From a bacterium (lineage in GTDB: Bacteria; UBP18; UBA7526), in assembly GCA_030619985.1 (NCBI GenBank), contig JAUXAI010000032.1, forward strand, positions 1 to 14,094: a stretch of 14,094 bases of DNA, given 5' to 3'. The number at the start of each line of letters is the position of its first letter. Positions within the stretch are counted from its first letter, which is position 1. This document shows positions 1-5,863 of this stretch, one piece after another. A program made the position numbers and the translations under genes. The notes below the pieces were generated by a model. That model was given only the letters and a program-made list of their open reading frames with translations. It was not told the origin of the DNA and searched no databases.

Positions 1-230
1 ATGCCTGTATTACCACTGGTAGCCTCAATGAGGGTTGTTTTCCCTGGGGTAATCCTCCCTTCCTTCTCTGCCTCATCAATCATGGCCACCCCGATCCTAT
101 CCTTTACGCTCCCTAAAGGGTTGAAGGACTCCAACTTGGCCGCTATCTCGGCTTCTAATCCTTCAGTTATTCTATTCAACCTCACTAAGGGTGTCTTACC
201 AATGGTCTTTGTTATATCAGAGTAGATCAT
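1..230 (-). CDS. cysK: Cysteine synthase (O-acetylserine sulfhydrylase), 5' part, runs off the window
   Basis: Reading the minus strand from the ATG at 230-228 gives 76 residues of a PLP-dependent O-acetylserine sulfhydrylase before the window ends. The enzyme converts O-acetylserine and sulfide to cysteine in the cytoplasm. Seen: the N-terminal family signature [11 protein letters not shown] (residues 9-19), the segment NPLGSVKDR with the PLP-binding lysine at K43, and TSGNTG at 71-76, the loop that holds the substrate carboxylate. The start ATG shares four bases (ATGA, 227-230) with the stop codon of cysE, so translation is probably coupled. The order cysE-cysK puts the enzyme that makes O-acetylserine directly before the one that uses it; the two proteins are known to form the cysteine synthase complex. 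Only the C-terminal three quarters are missing, through truncation by the window edge. CysK versus CysM or a cystathionine beta-synthase relative cannot be settled from this fragment. Confidence 0.93.
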   Translation of the reverse strand, partial: MIYSDITKTIGKTPLVRLNRITEGLEAEIAAKLESFNPLGSVKDRIGVAMIDEAEKEGRITPGKTTLIEATSGNTG

Positions 231-868
231 CTCTTCTTTTCTAATCTCTTTACTCTCTTCTCTAACTTCTCCTGCTTCTCTAAGAGGATATTCACCGCCT
301 CTGCTACTGGGTCGGGAAGTCTTCCATGCTCCAAGTCAATTCTGGGTTTCACCTTGGGTCTCTCCACCGCCCTTCCCGGGACACCGACCACTACTGCACC
401 CGGAGGAACATTTTTTACTACTACAGAGCCAGCACCGATCCGCGCTCCCTCACCAATCTCTATGGCTCCTAGGACAATGGCATCCGCACCCACTACCACC
501 TTATTCCTGATGGTGGGATGGCGTTTCCCCTTCTCCTTCCCTGTTCCTCCTAAGGTTACTCCCTGATAGAGCAGGACATCATTCTCTATCTCTGTCGTCT
601 CACCGATGACTACTCCCGAGCCATGATCGATAAAGAACCTCCTGCCGATCTTTGCTCCGGGATGGATCTCAACATCTGTCAAGTGGCGACTGATGTGAGA
701 GATGATCCTTCCTAAGAAGCGCATTCTATGGTTCCAGAAGAAGTGGGCTATCCGATGGAGCCAGAGGGCGTGGAGGCCGGGATAGCAGAAGAGAACCTCC
801 AAGAGATTCCTTGCTGCTGGATCCTCATCAAAGACCGTCCTGATATCCTCAGCTATTCTTCTAAACAT
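227..868 (-). CDS. cysE: Serine O-acetyltransferase, short form
   Basis: 213 residues; transfers acetyl from acetyl-CoA to L-serine, the committed step of cysteine synthesis. A helical N-terminal part (1-60) is followed by a left-handed beta-helix of hexapeptide repeats (about 65-165). Catalytic and substrate motifs are visible: [14 protein letters not shown] with the likely catalytic His at 82, GVTLGGTG and the RHP histidine at 117. The glutamate in VEIHP stands where E. coli CysE has Asp; to my knowledge this is usual in short bacterial CysE. It lacks the long N-terminal domain of the E. coli enzyme. The last about 20 residues ([18 protein letters not shown]) are a charged, coiled-coil-like helix; in known CysE proteins the C terminus contacts CysK. 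An AAGGAG ribosome site lies 8-13 bases before the ATG. A candidate promoter of its own overlaps the end of thi4. Confidence 0.95.
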   Translation of the reverse strand: MFRRIAEDIRTVFDEDPAARNLLEVLFCYPGLHALWLHRIAHFFWNHRMRFLGRIISHISRHLTDVEIHPGAKIGRRFFIDHGSGVVIGETTEIENDVLLYQGVTLGGTGKEKGKRHPTIRNKVVVGADAIVLGAIEIGEGARIGAGSVVVKNVPPGAVVVGVPGRAVERPKVKPRIDLEHGRLPDPVAEAVNILLEKQEKLEKRVKRLEKKR

Positions 869-892
869 TCAACTCTCCTTACATAAAAACAT

Positions 893-921
893 ATTTTATC
901 ATAATTTCTTAGCTAATTCAA
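893..921 (-). promoter_or_regulatory. Candidate sigma70-type promoter for cysE-cysK
   Basis: On the minus strand TTGAAT (921-916) is followed after 17 bases by TAAAAT (898-893). The -35 box overlaps the thi4 stop codon. The predicted start would give a leader of about 18-20 bases containing the AAGGAG site of cysE. The fit is 4/6 and 5/6 to consensus, so this is a reasonable but unproven call. Confidence 0.4.
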
Positions 922-1691
922 AGTCTTTTTAGGATTGACTGGGCGACCTTCTTCCCGGAAAGAAGCATTCCTCCGAATATGGGACCCATCCTGGGACCAC
1001 CGAAGACCGCATTGGCTGCCATGCCTGCCACATATGCTCCAGGGTAGAACTCCTTGGTATTCTTAACGATGGCCTTCTCTCCCACCTCGGCCCACATGGG
1101 CTCCTCCCCCACGATTCCTCCTGTTCTGGTCTTTAATTTTGTTCCCAACTTTCTTTGAATAATCTCGGCTACCTCACAGTCATGGCCCGTAGCATCCACT
1201 ATAAACTTTGCTCTAACAGTCATGGGATCAACATGGAGATTTGCCAATTCCACGCTACTCCAGTTCAGAACAAAGCCGGTTACTCTATTCTCCCTCATCT
1301 CAACATCCTCAACGCTCATGAGATTAAAGACCTGGGCCCCAGCCTTGACCGCTTTAGAGGCCAAGGTAGTTACGGCCTCAATGGCATCCGCCACATAGTA
1401 TCCTTTCTTATATTCTTTATTTCTAATCCCGAACTCATCTAAGATCTTTTTACCTTCAGAGCAGACCACGATGCTATTGAACATCATTCCTCCGCCCCAC
1501 ATGCCACCCCCAACAGATAACTTCCTCTCAAATAGAGCCACCTTCTTCTTTGCTTTAGCAAGATAATAGGCAGCGCAGAGGCCCGCCGGTCCACCGCCGG
1601 CGATGGCCACATCAGAGGATAAATAATCCAGGAACTTCTTGGTAAAACTCTCTATGATGGCCTCGGTTATGATGATCTCATCCAGTTTCAT
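918..1691 (-). CDS. thi4: Thi4-family thiazole synthase, probably sulfide-dependent
   Basis: 257 residues, full length. Thi4 makes the ADP-thiazole precursor of thiamine from NAD and glycine. Seen: an N-terminal Rossmann motif [18 protein letters not shown] (about 28-45), [17 protein letters not shown] (55-71), VDATGHD (165-171), and the C-terminal signature [20 protein letters not shown] (about 227-246). In the segment ANLHVDP (150-156) His153 stands where the suicidal yeast enzyme has its sulfur-donating cysteine. From knowledge of the archaeal Methanocaldococcus type this predicts a reusable enzyme that takes free sulfide. That suits its place beside cysE-cysK, which also handle sulfide, and beside pncB, which feeds the NAD pool it consumes. 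A strong GAGGAGGGG ribosome site precedes the ATG. No TPP riboswitch fits in the 69-base gap upstream. Ribose-1,5-bisphosphate isomerase is sometimes confused with this family by name, but the FAD/NAD-type fold here is clear. Confidence 0.93.
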   Translation of the reverse strand: MKLDEIIITEAIIESFTKKFLDYLSSDVAIAGGGPAGLCAAYYLAKAKKKVALFERKLSVGGGMWGGGMMFNSIVVCSEGKKILDEFGIRNKEYKKGYYVADAIEAVTTLASKAVKAGAQVFNLMSVEDVEMRENRVTGFVLNWSSVELANLHVDPMTVRAKFIVDATGHDCEVAEIIQRKLGTKLKTRTGGIVGEEPMWAEVGEKAIVKNTKEFYPGAYVAGMAANAVFGGPRMGPIFGGMLLSGKKVAQSILKRL

Positions 1692-1708
1692 CCTTTCCCC
1701 TCCTCTAA

Positions 1709-1760
1709 AAATGATTACAGTGATTATTAAATGATTATGGCAATAAAATCACCAATGGGA
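1709..1760 (-). promoter_or_regulatory. Candidate thi4 promoter with three phased TGATTA repeats
   Basis: The 69-base gap between pncB and thi4 is AT-rich. On the minus strand TTGCCA and, 18 bases on, TGTAAT form a possible -35/-10 pair. The plus strand carries TGATTA at 1712-1717, 1721-1726 and 1732-1737, roughly one helical turn apart, covering the -10 and spacer. They could be sites for an unknown regulator or simply AT-rich sequence. No terminator or riboswitch was seen here. Confidence 0.3.
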
Positions 1761-2918
1761 TTAGAGTTCTACTTTCTTAAGCTCTTTCAAGACAGCTTTG
1801 CGAATTTCTTGGACTTTAGGAAGCTTGGTGACCAACCTTCCCTTCCTCATTAATGGTCTGATCAGTCCTTCAAACCTTCCTCCACAGGAGCATTTGATGG
1901 GTCTTTTATTAGCTAAGGTGACCTCCCTCCTCCCACATTTATTACACTGCCAGACCTGTTTCCTACCAGATAATTTCCCCCTTTTAGCAAAGGGCTTTCT
2001 TTCGATCTCAACAATATCTAAAGAAAAGTCAATTACTCTTGCATTGCTTATCGCTGTCCCCACCCCATAGGCATCGGCACAGGGATTTAGTTTCAGAATC
2101 TCTTCCTCATCTATTCCCCCGCTTAAGAATAACTTTACACTCTTAAATTCCCTCTGATCTAACTCCCACCTCACCTCTTCCAGTAATCTTAAGAAGTCCC
2201 CCCTCCTCGACGCCGGGGTATCGAGCCTTACAGCAAAAAGATTTTTTCCTAGGGCTTTAGCCACTTTTAAGGCCTCGAACTTCTCATCCCCTAAGGTATC
2301 AATTAATGATACCCTCTTTATCTCTTTCGGTATTACTTTATCAAAGGCCTTGGTTGCCTTTATTGTATCCCCCATAATCAGGATCAGGGCATGGGGCATG
2401 GTCCCCACTGCTTTCTCACCAATGAGTTCGGCACTTTTGATTACTGCCACGCCATCACAACCTCCCAAGAAGGCTGCCCTCTCAATCATGGGAGAGATGG
2501 CCGGATGCATCCTTCTCGCCCCAAAACTTACCACCGATCTTTCACCTGCTACTTTCTTACACCTTGCCGCTTTGGTCGCTACCCCACTTGCCTGGCAGAT
2601 CAATCCTAATAAGGGGGTCTCATAGACCGCAAAACTGGAATACTCCCCACTAATGGTTAGGACCGGCTCCTCAGGATAGAAGAAGGTTCCTTCTGACATA
2701 GAATCAATATTGACTGGTTTATTCTTGAATAATTCCACTACCTCTTCTATTCCAGCCAATATTACCCAGGGATAATTAGAAGGGAACTTATGGGCTACAA
2801 CCTCCATAGCCACTCTCTTTTTAATCTTTTTCTTCTTTAGGATCTCCTCTGTCCTCTTGAAATAGACATCAGTAACCTTCCCTTCTTTTATCTCCTTCTC
2901 ACTTGCGATATGGAACAT
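1761..2918 (-). CDS. pncB: Nicotinate phosphoribosyltransferase with C-terminal zinc ribbon (archaeal-like)
   Basis: 385 residues; joins nicotinate and PRPP to give nicotinate mononucleotide, the entry step of NAD salvage. Seen: the N-terminal KVTDVYFKRTEEIL (14-27), SFGARRMHP (131-139), the conserved GTMPHAL (172-178), SLIDTLGDEKFEAL (204-217), VRLDTPASRRGD (230-241) and FLSGGIDEEEI (264-274) of the barrel. At the C terminus, C325-x2-C328 and C343-x-C345 form a zinc-ribbon-like module. From memory, the Thermoplasma acidophilum enzyme has a comparable four-cysteine motif, and the length fits that type rather than the longer E. coli PncB. The ribosome site AAAGGAG precedes the ATG. Two TGTCA palindromes lie just upstream, and pncA lies two genes further up, with a HEPN-MNT pair between them. 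A quinolinate phosphoribosyltransferase is a related alternative, but the motifs and zinc module favour nicotinate. Confidence 0.9.
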   Translation of the reverse strand: MFHIASEKEIKEGKVTDVYFKRTEEILKKKKIKKRVAMEVVAHKFPSNYPWVILAGIEEVVELFKNKPVNIDSMSEGTFFYPEEPVLTISGEYSSFAVYETPLLGLICQASGVATKAARCKKVAGERSVVSFGARRMHPAISPMIERAAFLGGCDGVAVIKSAELIGEKAVGTMPHALILIMGDTIKATKAFDKVIPKEIKRVSLIDTLGDEKFEALKVAKALGKNLFAVRLDTPASRRGDFLRLLEEVRWELDQREFKSVKLFLSGGIDEEEILKLNPCADAYGVGTAISNARVIDFSLDIVEIERKPFAKRGKLSGRKQVWQCNKCGRREVTLANKRPIKCSCGGRFEGLIRPLMRKGRLVTKLPKVQEIRKAVLKELKKVEL

Positions 2919-2942
2919 TCCTTGCTCCTTTCATAAGAAATC

Positions 2943-2998
2943 TGTCACTAAGATGACAAATCCATAGAAAAATGGGTAATTTTGTCACCACAATGACA
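2943..2998. promoter_or_regulatory. Pair of TGTCA palindromes (operators A1 and A2) before pncB
   Basis: Two 16-base inverted repeats, TGTCACTAAGATGACA at 2943-2958 and TGTCACCACAATGACA at 2983-2998, have left ends exactly 40 bases apart, about four helical turns. The shared form is TGTCAY-N4-RTGACA. They fill most of the 81-base gap between the MNT stop codon and the pncB start. The same arrangement recurs before the HEPN gene. I infer a dimeric repressor bound cooperatively. The identity of the regulator is unknown; niacin- or NAD-responsive families such as NiaR or NrtR are possible in principle, but I cannot match their motifs from memory. Confidence 0.7.
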
Positions 2999-2999
2999 A

Positions 3000-3614
3000 T
3001 TAATGGCCCCAAAGTCTCTTAACAGAGTAGTTCTGTAGTCCAAACTTGGCAAAAATATTTCTTATTTCTTCGAGTTTCTCTCCTCTTATGAGGATTACCC
3101 CTGGTGCTAACTTCTCCTCTCTTTTATCTATAAGGCTTCCTGCTCTCCTCTTTTTATAGCTGTAGAGTGCCCTCAGCAATCCTCTCCTATCCTTCTCCTT
3201 CAACCCTTTGAGAGAATAAGAGATTAAGAGTAATGGCTCCAAAGAAGGGAGGGGCTCTTTGACCAGGAGGTCCCTTGGTCTCCCCCAAATCAGGATTCCT
3301 TCCCTTGCTATATTCCATAGAAAATCAGGCTCTGTTCCCTCCATCCTCCTCTGATTGATCATGACAAAGGAGAAGGAGTAAGGTAAATCGTATTTGCTCA
3401 AGATATCTGAGGCAATTCTATGGGCTACTCTCGATTCCTCACCGACCTCCGGGTTATGGTCGCAGTCGAATACTAAGAGAAGGTCGATATCGCTCTTTCT
3501 GGAGACTTCTCCAGTGACTGCTGAGCCAAATAGAATAGTGCCTACTAAGTTGGGGATTTCTTCTGCCCGAGCAACAAAATCAATAATTACCTCTTTGAAC
3601 TCCTCACTTATCAT
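3000..3614 (-). CDS. Nucleotidyltransferase (MNT, DNA polymerase beta fold), partner of HEPN gene
   Basis: 204 residues from the ATG at 3614; a GTG four codons earlier (3626) is the alternative. I prefer the ATG because it overlaps the stop codon of the HEPN gene as ATGA, a usual sign of translational coupling. The N-terminal half is a minimal nucleotidyltransferase: LFGSAVTGEVSRKSDIDLLL (residues 28-47) holds the G30-S31 loop and the metal-binding pair D42/D44. The C-terminal half, about 100 residues, is helical and basic and is not part of the minimal MNT domain; I do not recognise a further domain. In known HEPN/MNT pairs such as HepT-MntA, the MNT protein is the antitoxin and modifies the HEPN RNase with AMP. 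Whether that holds for this longer, archaeal-like version is inference. A stand-alone nucleotide-modifying role is an alternative. Confidence 0.85.
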   Translation of the reverse strand: MISEEFKEVIIDFVARAEEIPNLVGTILFGSAVTGEVSRKSDIDLLLVFDCDHNPEVGEESRVAHRIASDILSKYDLPYSFSFVMINQRRMEGTEPDFLWNIAREGILIWGRPRDLLVKEPLPSLEPLLLISYSLKGLKEKDRRGLLRALYSYKKRRAGSLIDKREEKLAPGVILIRGEKLEEIRNIFAKFGLQNYSVKRLWGH

Positions 3615-3958
3615 CCTTCTGTCCACTTTCTCACTTTCTCAATAATCTGGAGGCACCTCTTGACCACATCTCCGTTCTCTTTTGAACCATACCATCTACC
3701 TGCCCTAAGAGTATTCAGAGTGGCAAAGGATTCAGCGATGGAGGATTCTCCTAACTTCCTTAATTCTCTGGGCATTCCAACATGGGTATCCAAGTGTTTA
3801 CCATGCTTTCTCTCCATCCCAGAAGCAATGAGATGGAATAGAATACCATAGGTTAATTCAACAATGGCAACTACATTCTTTCCCTTTGGATCGGGTAGAA
3901 GTTTTTCTAAACTCTCTTCGATCTCTGTGGCCTTCTTTTTATGTCCTTCAGCATTCAT
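3611..3958 (-). CDS. HEPN-domain protein, probable partner (toxin-like) of the MNT gene
   Basis: 115 residues from the ATG at 3958. A TTG start at 3979 would add seven residues but has no ribosome site; GGATGGACGAAAG before the ATG is a modest one. The protein is all-helical in appearance. Its middle helix reads ELTYGILFHLIASGMERKHGKHLDTH, shown here as residues 34-59, with R50-x4-H55 matching the R-x4-6-H pattern of HEPN ribonucleases. A C-terminal LRAGRWYG (84-91) resembles the YG-containing helix common in MNT-linked HEPN proteins. It lacks the R-x4-H-x-Y tyrosine of HepT, so AMPylation by the MntA mechanism, if any, would use another residue. It overlaps the downstream nucleotidyltransferase by ATGA and has its own promoter and operator pair. 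Function as an RNase toxin is family inference; the R-x4-H sits in an unusual central position, so a non-catalytic substrate-binding HEPN is also possible. Confidence 0.75.
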   Translation of the reverse strand: MNAEGHKKKATEIEESLEKLLPDPKGKNVVAIVELTYGILFHLIASGMERKHGKHLDTHVGMPRELRKLGESSIAESFATLNTLRAGRWYGSKENGDVVKRCLQIIEKVRKWTEG

Positions 3959-3962
3959 CTTT

Positions 3963-4018
3963 CGTCCATCCAGTGACAAAAATGGCTAAATTCAGCCTAT
4001 TTTGTCATTATAGTGACA
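3963..4018. promoter_or_regulatory. Operator pair B1 (perfect) and B2 (degenerate) before the HEPN gene
   Basis: TGTCATTATAGTGACA at 4003-4018 is a clean member of the TGTCAY-N4-RTGACA family seen before pncB. Forty bases away, at 3963-3978, CGTCCATCCAGTGACA keeps the GTGACA half but has changes in the other, so the same 40-base spacing is conserved with one weak site. The clean site begins at the predicted transcription start and the weak one ends just before the ribosome site. The 24-base spacer differs from that of the pncB pair apart from AT-richness, so the repeats themselves appear selected. Confidence 0.65.
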
Positions 4019-4023
4019 ATACT

Positions 4024-4052
4024 ATTCTATCTCTTTCTTCCTTCAAAGTCAA
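4024..4052 (-). promoter_or_regulatory. Candidate promoter for HEPN-MNT
   Basis: On the minus strand TTGACT (4052-4047) and TAGAAT (4029-4024) are 17 bases apart, each 5/6 to the sigma70 consensus. They lie in the gap after pncA. Transcription would start near 4018-4017, the first base of operator B1, an ideal place for repression. Confidence 0.55.
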
Positions 4053-4059
4053 GTCTTTT

Positions 4060-4578
4060 TCAAATCATCTTTGCTTTGAGGATATTCTCCATCTGATTTA
4101 GGGCAAATCTGCCATCCTCTTCGTTTAGGGCAGCGACACTATCCTTAGGAATGGTAACTTGATAGCCCCTCATTACTGCATCCGCTGTGGTATAGAGAAC
4201 ACAGATATTGGTCACCAATCCAGTTATGATTAATTCCTTTACCCCTAATTTCTTTAAGGTACTATCCAGACCAGTTTCAAAGAATCCGGAATAGCGCTTC
4301 TTTCTCATTATATAATCTTTCTCTTCTGGTTTCAACTCTTTAATTATCTCTGCTCCTTTGGTTCCAGAGATAGCATGAGGAGGCCAGACCTTGAATTCCT
4401 CATCATCCTTATCGTGACTATCGCAGATATAAATAATTGGAATCCCTTCTCTTCTTGCTTCCTCTATCCTTCTCTTCAAGGCAGGAAGAATTTTCCTTCC
4501 TTCATGAACCTCTAACGGTGCCCCTTCAAGAACGAAATCATTGAGCATATCAATAACTAACAAAGCCTTTTTAGGCAT
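4060..4578 (-). CDS. pncA: Nicotinamidase-like cysteine hydrolase (isochorismatase family)
   Basis: 172 residues; the likely reaction is nicotinamide to nicotinate plus ammonia, feeding pncB downstream. The catalytic triad can be placed: D10 in VIDMLNDF, K93 in RKKRYSGF and C126 in GLVTNICV. D53 and H55 (CDSHD) and H68 (WPPHAISGTKGAE) match the metal-binding segment of nicotinamidases, and the WPPHxxxGTxGAE stretch is more typical of nicotinamidase than of isochorismatase or maleamate amidohydrolase. Position close to a nicotinate phosphoribosyltransferase supports the assignment. The ribosome site is a run of Gs (TTAGGGGGT) before the ATG. A 75-base repeat sits immediately upstream, so any native promoter there may have been displaced; read-through from mnmA and the PP-loop gene is likely. 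Confidence 0.88.
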   Translation of the reverse strand: MPKKALLVIDMLNDFVLEGAPLEVHEGRKILPALKRRIEEARREGIPIIYICDSHDKDDEEFKVWPPHAISGTKGAEIIKELKPEEKDYIMRKKRYSGFFETGLDSTLKKLGVKELIITGLVTNICVLYTTADAVMRGYQVTIPKDSVAALNEEDGRFALNQMENILKAKMI

Positions 4579-4594
4579 GGTATACCCCCTAATT

Positions 4595-4669
4595 GTTCGT
4601 TTACGGTTGACCCGTCCCGATATCCATCGGGACTGTTTACCGTTAACCGTACACCGTAAACTGTTAACC
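4595..4669. repeat. 75-base hairpin-bearing repeat, intact copy
   Basis: Fills nearly the whole gap between the PP-loop gene and pncA. It is built from GTTTACGGTT-type units in both orientations (for example TTTACGGTTGACC at the left and ACCGTACACCGTAAACTG at the right) around a perfect hairpin, GTCCCGAT-ATCC-ATCGGGAC at 4614-4633. A second copy with an insertion lies at 5674-5858. No transposase is present. Confidence 0.85.
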
Positions 4670-4673
4670 TCTT

Positions 4674-5654
4674 TTAGATTCGTTTGACTCCCAACTCAGT
4701 AGCATCGACTGGAGTGACGATTATAAATTCAACCTCTCCCTCTGGTAATCTCTTATAATTTACTTTTACCTTAGGGAATTCCTTTCCATCGCTATAGCGT
4801 GTACAGAGAGAAGCAGCCTCTTCTAAAGTCTTTTCATTCAACGTTCCCCGAACAATGGCTAAAGGCCCTTTATGTCCTATCACATTAAAGGAGGTATCCC
4901 CTTCCTTACTGAGAGACCTTAGTCTCTTATTCTCCTCCTTATTCCTTCCAATTACAATCTTTAATCCCGTTGAAGACCTGAAGTGCCTTCCCAGTTTGAG
5001 AAGTAAAATATTATCTAAGCTATATTCATTATGCTCTAAGAGGTCTTTTAGGCGCCTGGAAAAGATAGCGTCTGTTAAAAGGCAACCACCTGCTGGAGTA
5101 CTATACTTTCTTAAATTATATCTCCTAGCTAATCCCAGTTGGCCCTTTCTGCTCTTTCCAGAAAGGGCCAATAATTTCTCTCTATTAATCGATCCTCTTT
5201 TTTCTGGATCTGTAATTGGTAGGAGTTTTGCAGAAAGGGGTCTTAAGAGTTTTCCCGGGATATCTGCTCTCTTTGCTATGGCTTCCAGGATTTGCTTATT
5301 CTGGGATCTCGGCCTCTGTCCCACCACCTCTCCTGTAATGATGAAAGAGGCCTTTACTTTTTCCATTAACTCCTTTGCCTTCTTGGCCATCAGAATGTGA
5401 CAGTCGATACAGGGGTTCATATTCTTCCCATAGCCATATCTGGGATTCTTAACGATCTCTAATATCTCGCTTGATACATCTCTGATGTAGAGTTTGATTC
5501 CCAGTTCCTCTGCTGCCTCTTTAGCATTTTCTGCACCAAAAAAGAGAGAAGTAAAGCTTACTCCCTCAACCTCAATCTCCTGCTCCTGAATTAGTTTAAC
5601 CGCCAAAGAACTATCCAGGCCACCAGATAGCAAAGCCAGAGCCTTCACTGCCAT
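4674..5654 (-). CDS. PP-loop ATPase, tRNA thiolation-like, with NFACT-R-like C terminus
   Basis: 326 residues from the ATG at 5654. An in-frame start at 5702 would add 16 residues read entirely from the repeat; AAGGAT eight bases before 5654 decides for the shorter form. The N-terminal PP-loop ALLSGGLDSSLAVK (7-20) binds ATP for adenylation of a substrate, as in MnmA and ThiI. NPCIDCH (80-86, C82/C85) and TPAGGCLLTD (186-195, C191) supply cysteines placed like those of sulfur-carrying tRNA thiolases. The C-terminal stretch IVIGRNKEENKRL (233-245) followed by GHKGPLAIVRG (260-270) resembles the DUF814/NFACT-R RNA-binding module. It is often annotated as ThiI- or TrmU-like in thermophiles and anaerobes. 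The direct neighbour is a true mnmA, so this protein probably thiolates another tRNA position or a different substrate. The exact product is unknown. Confidence 0.75.
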   Translation of the reverse strand: MAVKALALLSGGLDSSLAVKLIQEQEIEVEGVSFTSLFFGAENAKEAAEELGIKLYIRDVSSEILEIVKNPRYGYGKNMNPCIDCHILMAKKAKELMEKVKASFIITGEVVGQRPRSQNKQILEAIAKRADIPGKLLRPLSAKLLPITDPEKRGSINREKLLALSGKSRKGQLGLARRYNLRKYSTPAGGCLLTDAIFSRRLKDLLEHNEYSLDNILLLKLGRHFRSSTGLKIVIGRNKEENKRLRSLSKEGDTSFNVIGHKGPLAIVRGTLNEKTLEEAASLCTRYSDGKEFPKVKVNYKRLPEGEVEFIIVTPVDATELGVKRI

Positions 5655-5673
5655 ACTAAAATCCTTATTAGAA

Positions 5674-5858
5674 GTTCGTTTACGGTTGACCCGTCCCGAC
5701 ATTCGTCGGGACTGTTTACCCCATTAGAAATCCTTTTCATAGGATTTTACTCTTCAGGCGTTAGTATCTGTTTATTTCAAAAAATATATCCTTATGAGTA
5801 TATCTGTTGATTTTTCTAACGGGGTTTACCGTTAACCGTACACCGTAAACTGTTAACC
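5674..5858. repeat. Second copy of the 75-base repeat, interrupted by an insertion
   Basis: The left half (5674-5720) and right half (5831-5858) match the intact copy at 4595-4669. Its hairpin is GTCCCGAC-ATTC-GTCGGGAC, with a paired change (T-A to C-G) against the intact copy. Removing the insertion and one duplicated GTTTACC restores exactly 75 bases. Together the elements occupy almost the entire gap between mnmA and the PP-loop gene. Confidence 0.85.
5721..5823. mobile_element. 103-base non-autonomous inserted element (MITE-like)
   Basis: Inserted in the 75-base repeat and flanked by GTTTACC direct repeats at 5714-5720 and 5824-5830, a seven-base target duplication. The ends form imperfect inverted repeats: CCATTAGAAA on the left and, reversed, CCCGTTAGAAA on the right. 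Internal AAATCCTTTTCATAGGATTT (5728-5747) can fold as a hairpin. It has no coding capacity, so a transposase elsewhere in the genome would be needed. Confidence 0.7.
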
Positions 5859-5863
5859 CCATA

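Noticed and set aside
1-225. Open plus-strand frame of 74 codons at the left edge
   Set aside because: It is antisense to the clear cysK start on the minus strand, which carries the PLP lysine and TSGNTG motifs.
1692-1760. TPP riboswitch before thi4
   Set aside because: The gap is only 69 bases and lacks the conserved CUGAGA and ACYUGA words.
3959-3979. TTG start for the HEPN gene
   Set aside because: It would place the start codon in the operator and has no ribosome site; the ATG at 3958 is better.
4855-5400. Long plus-strand frame of 181 codons
   Set aside because: Antisense shadow of the PP-loop protein; no recognisable motif and no ribosome site logic, while the minus-strand protein is well conserved.
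5655-5702. Longer N terminus for the PP-loop protein
   Set aside because: The extra 16 codons lie in the 75-base repeat; AAGGAT before the inner ATG and the family's usual start next to SGGLDSS favour the shorter form.
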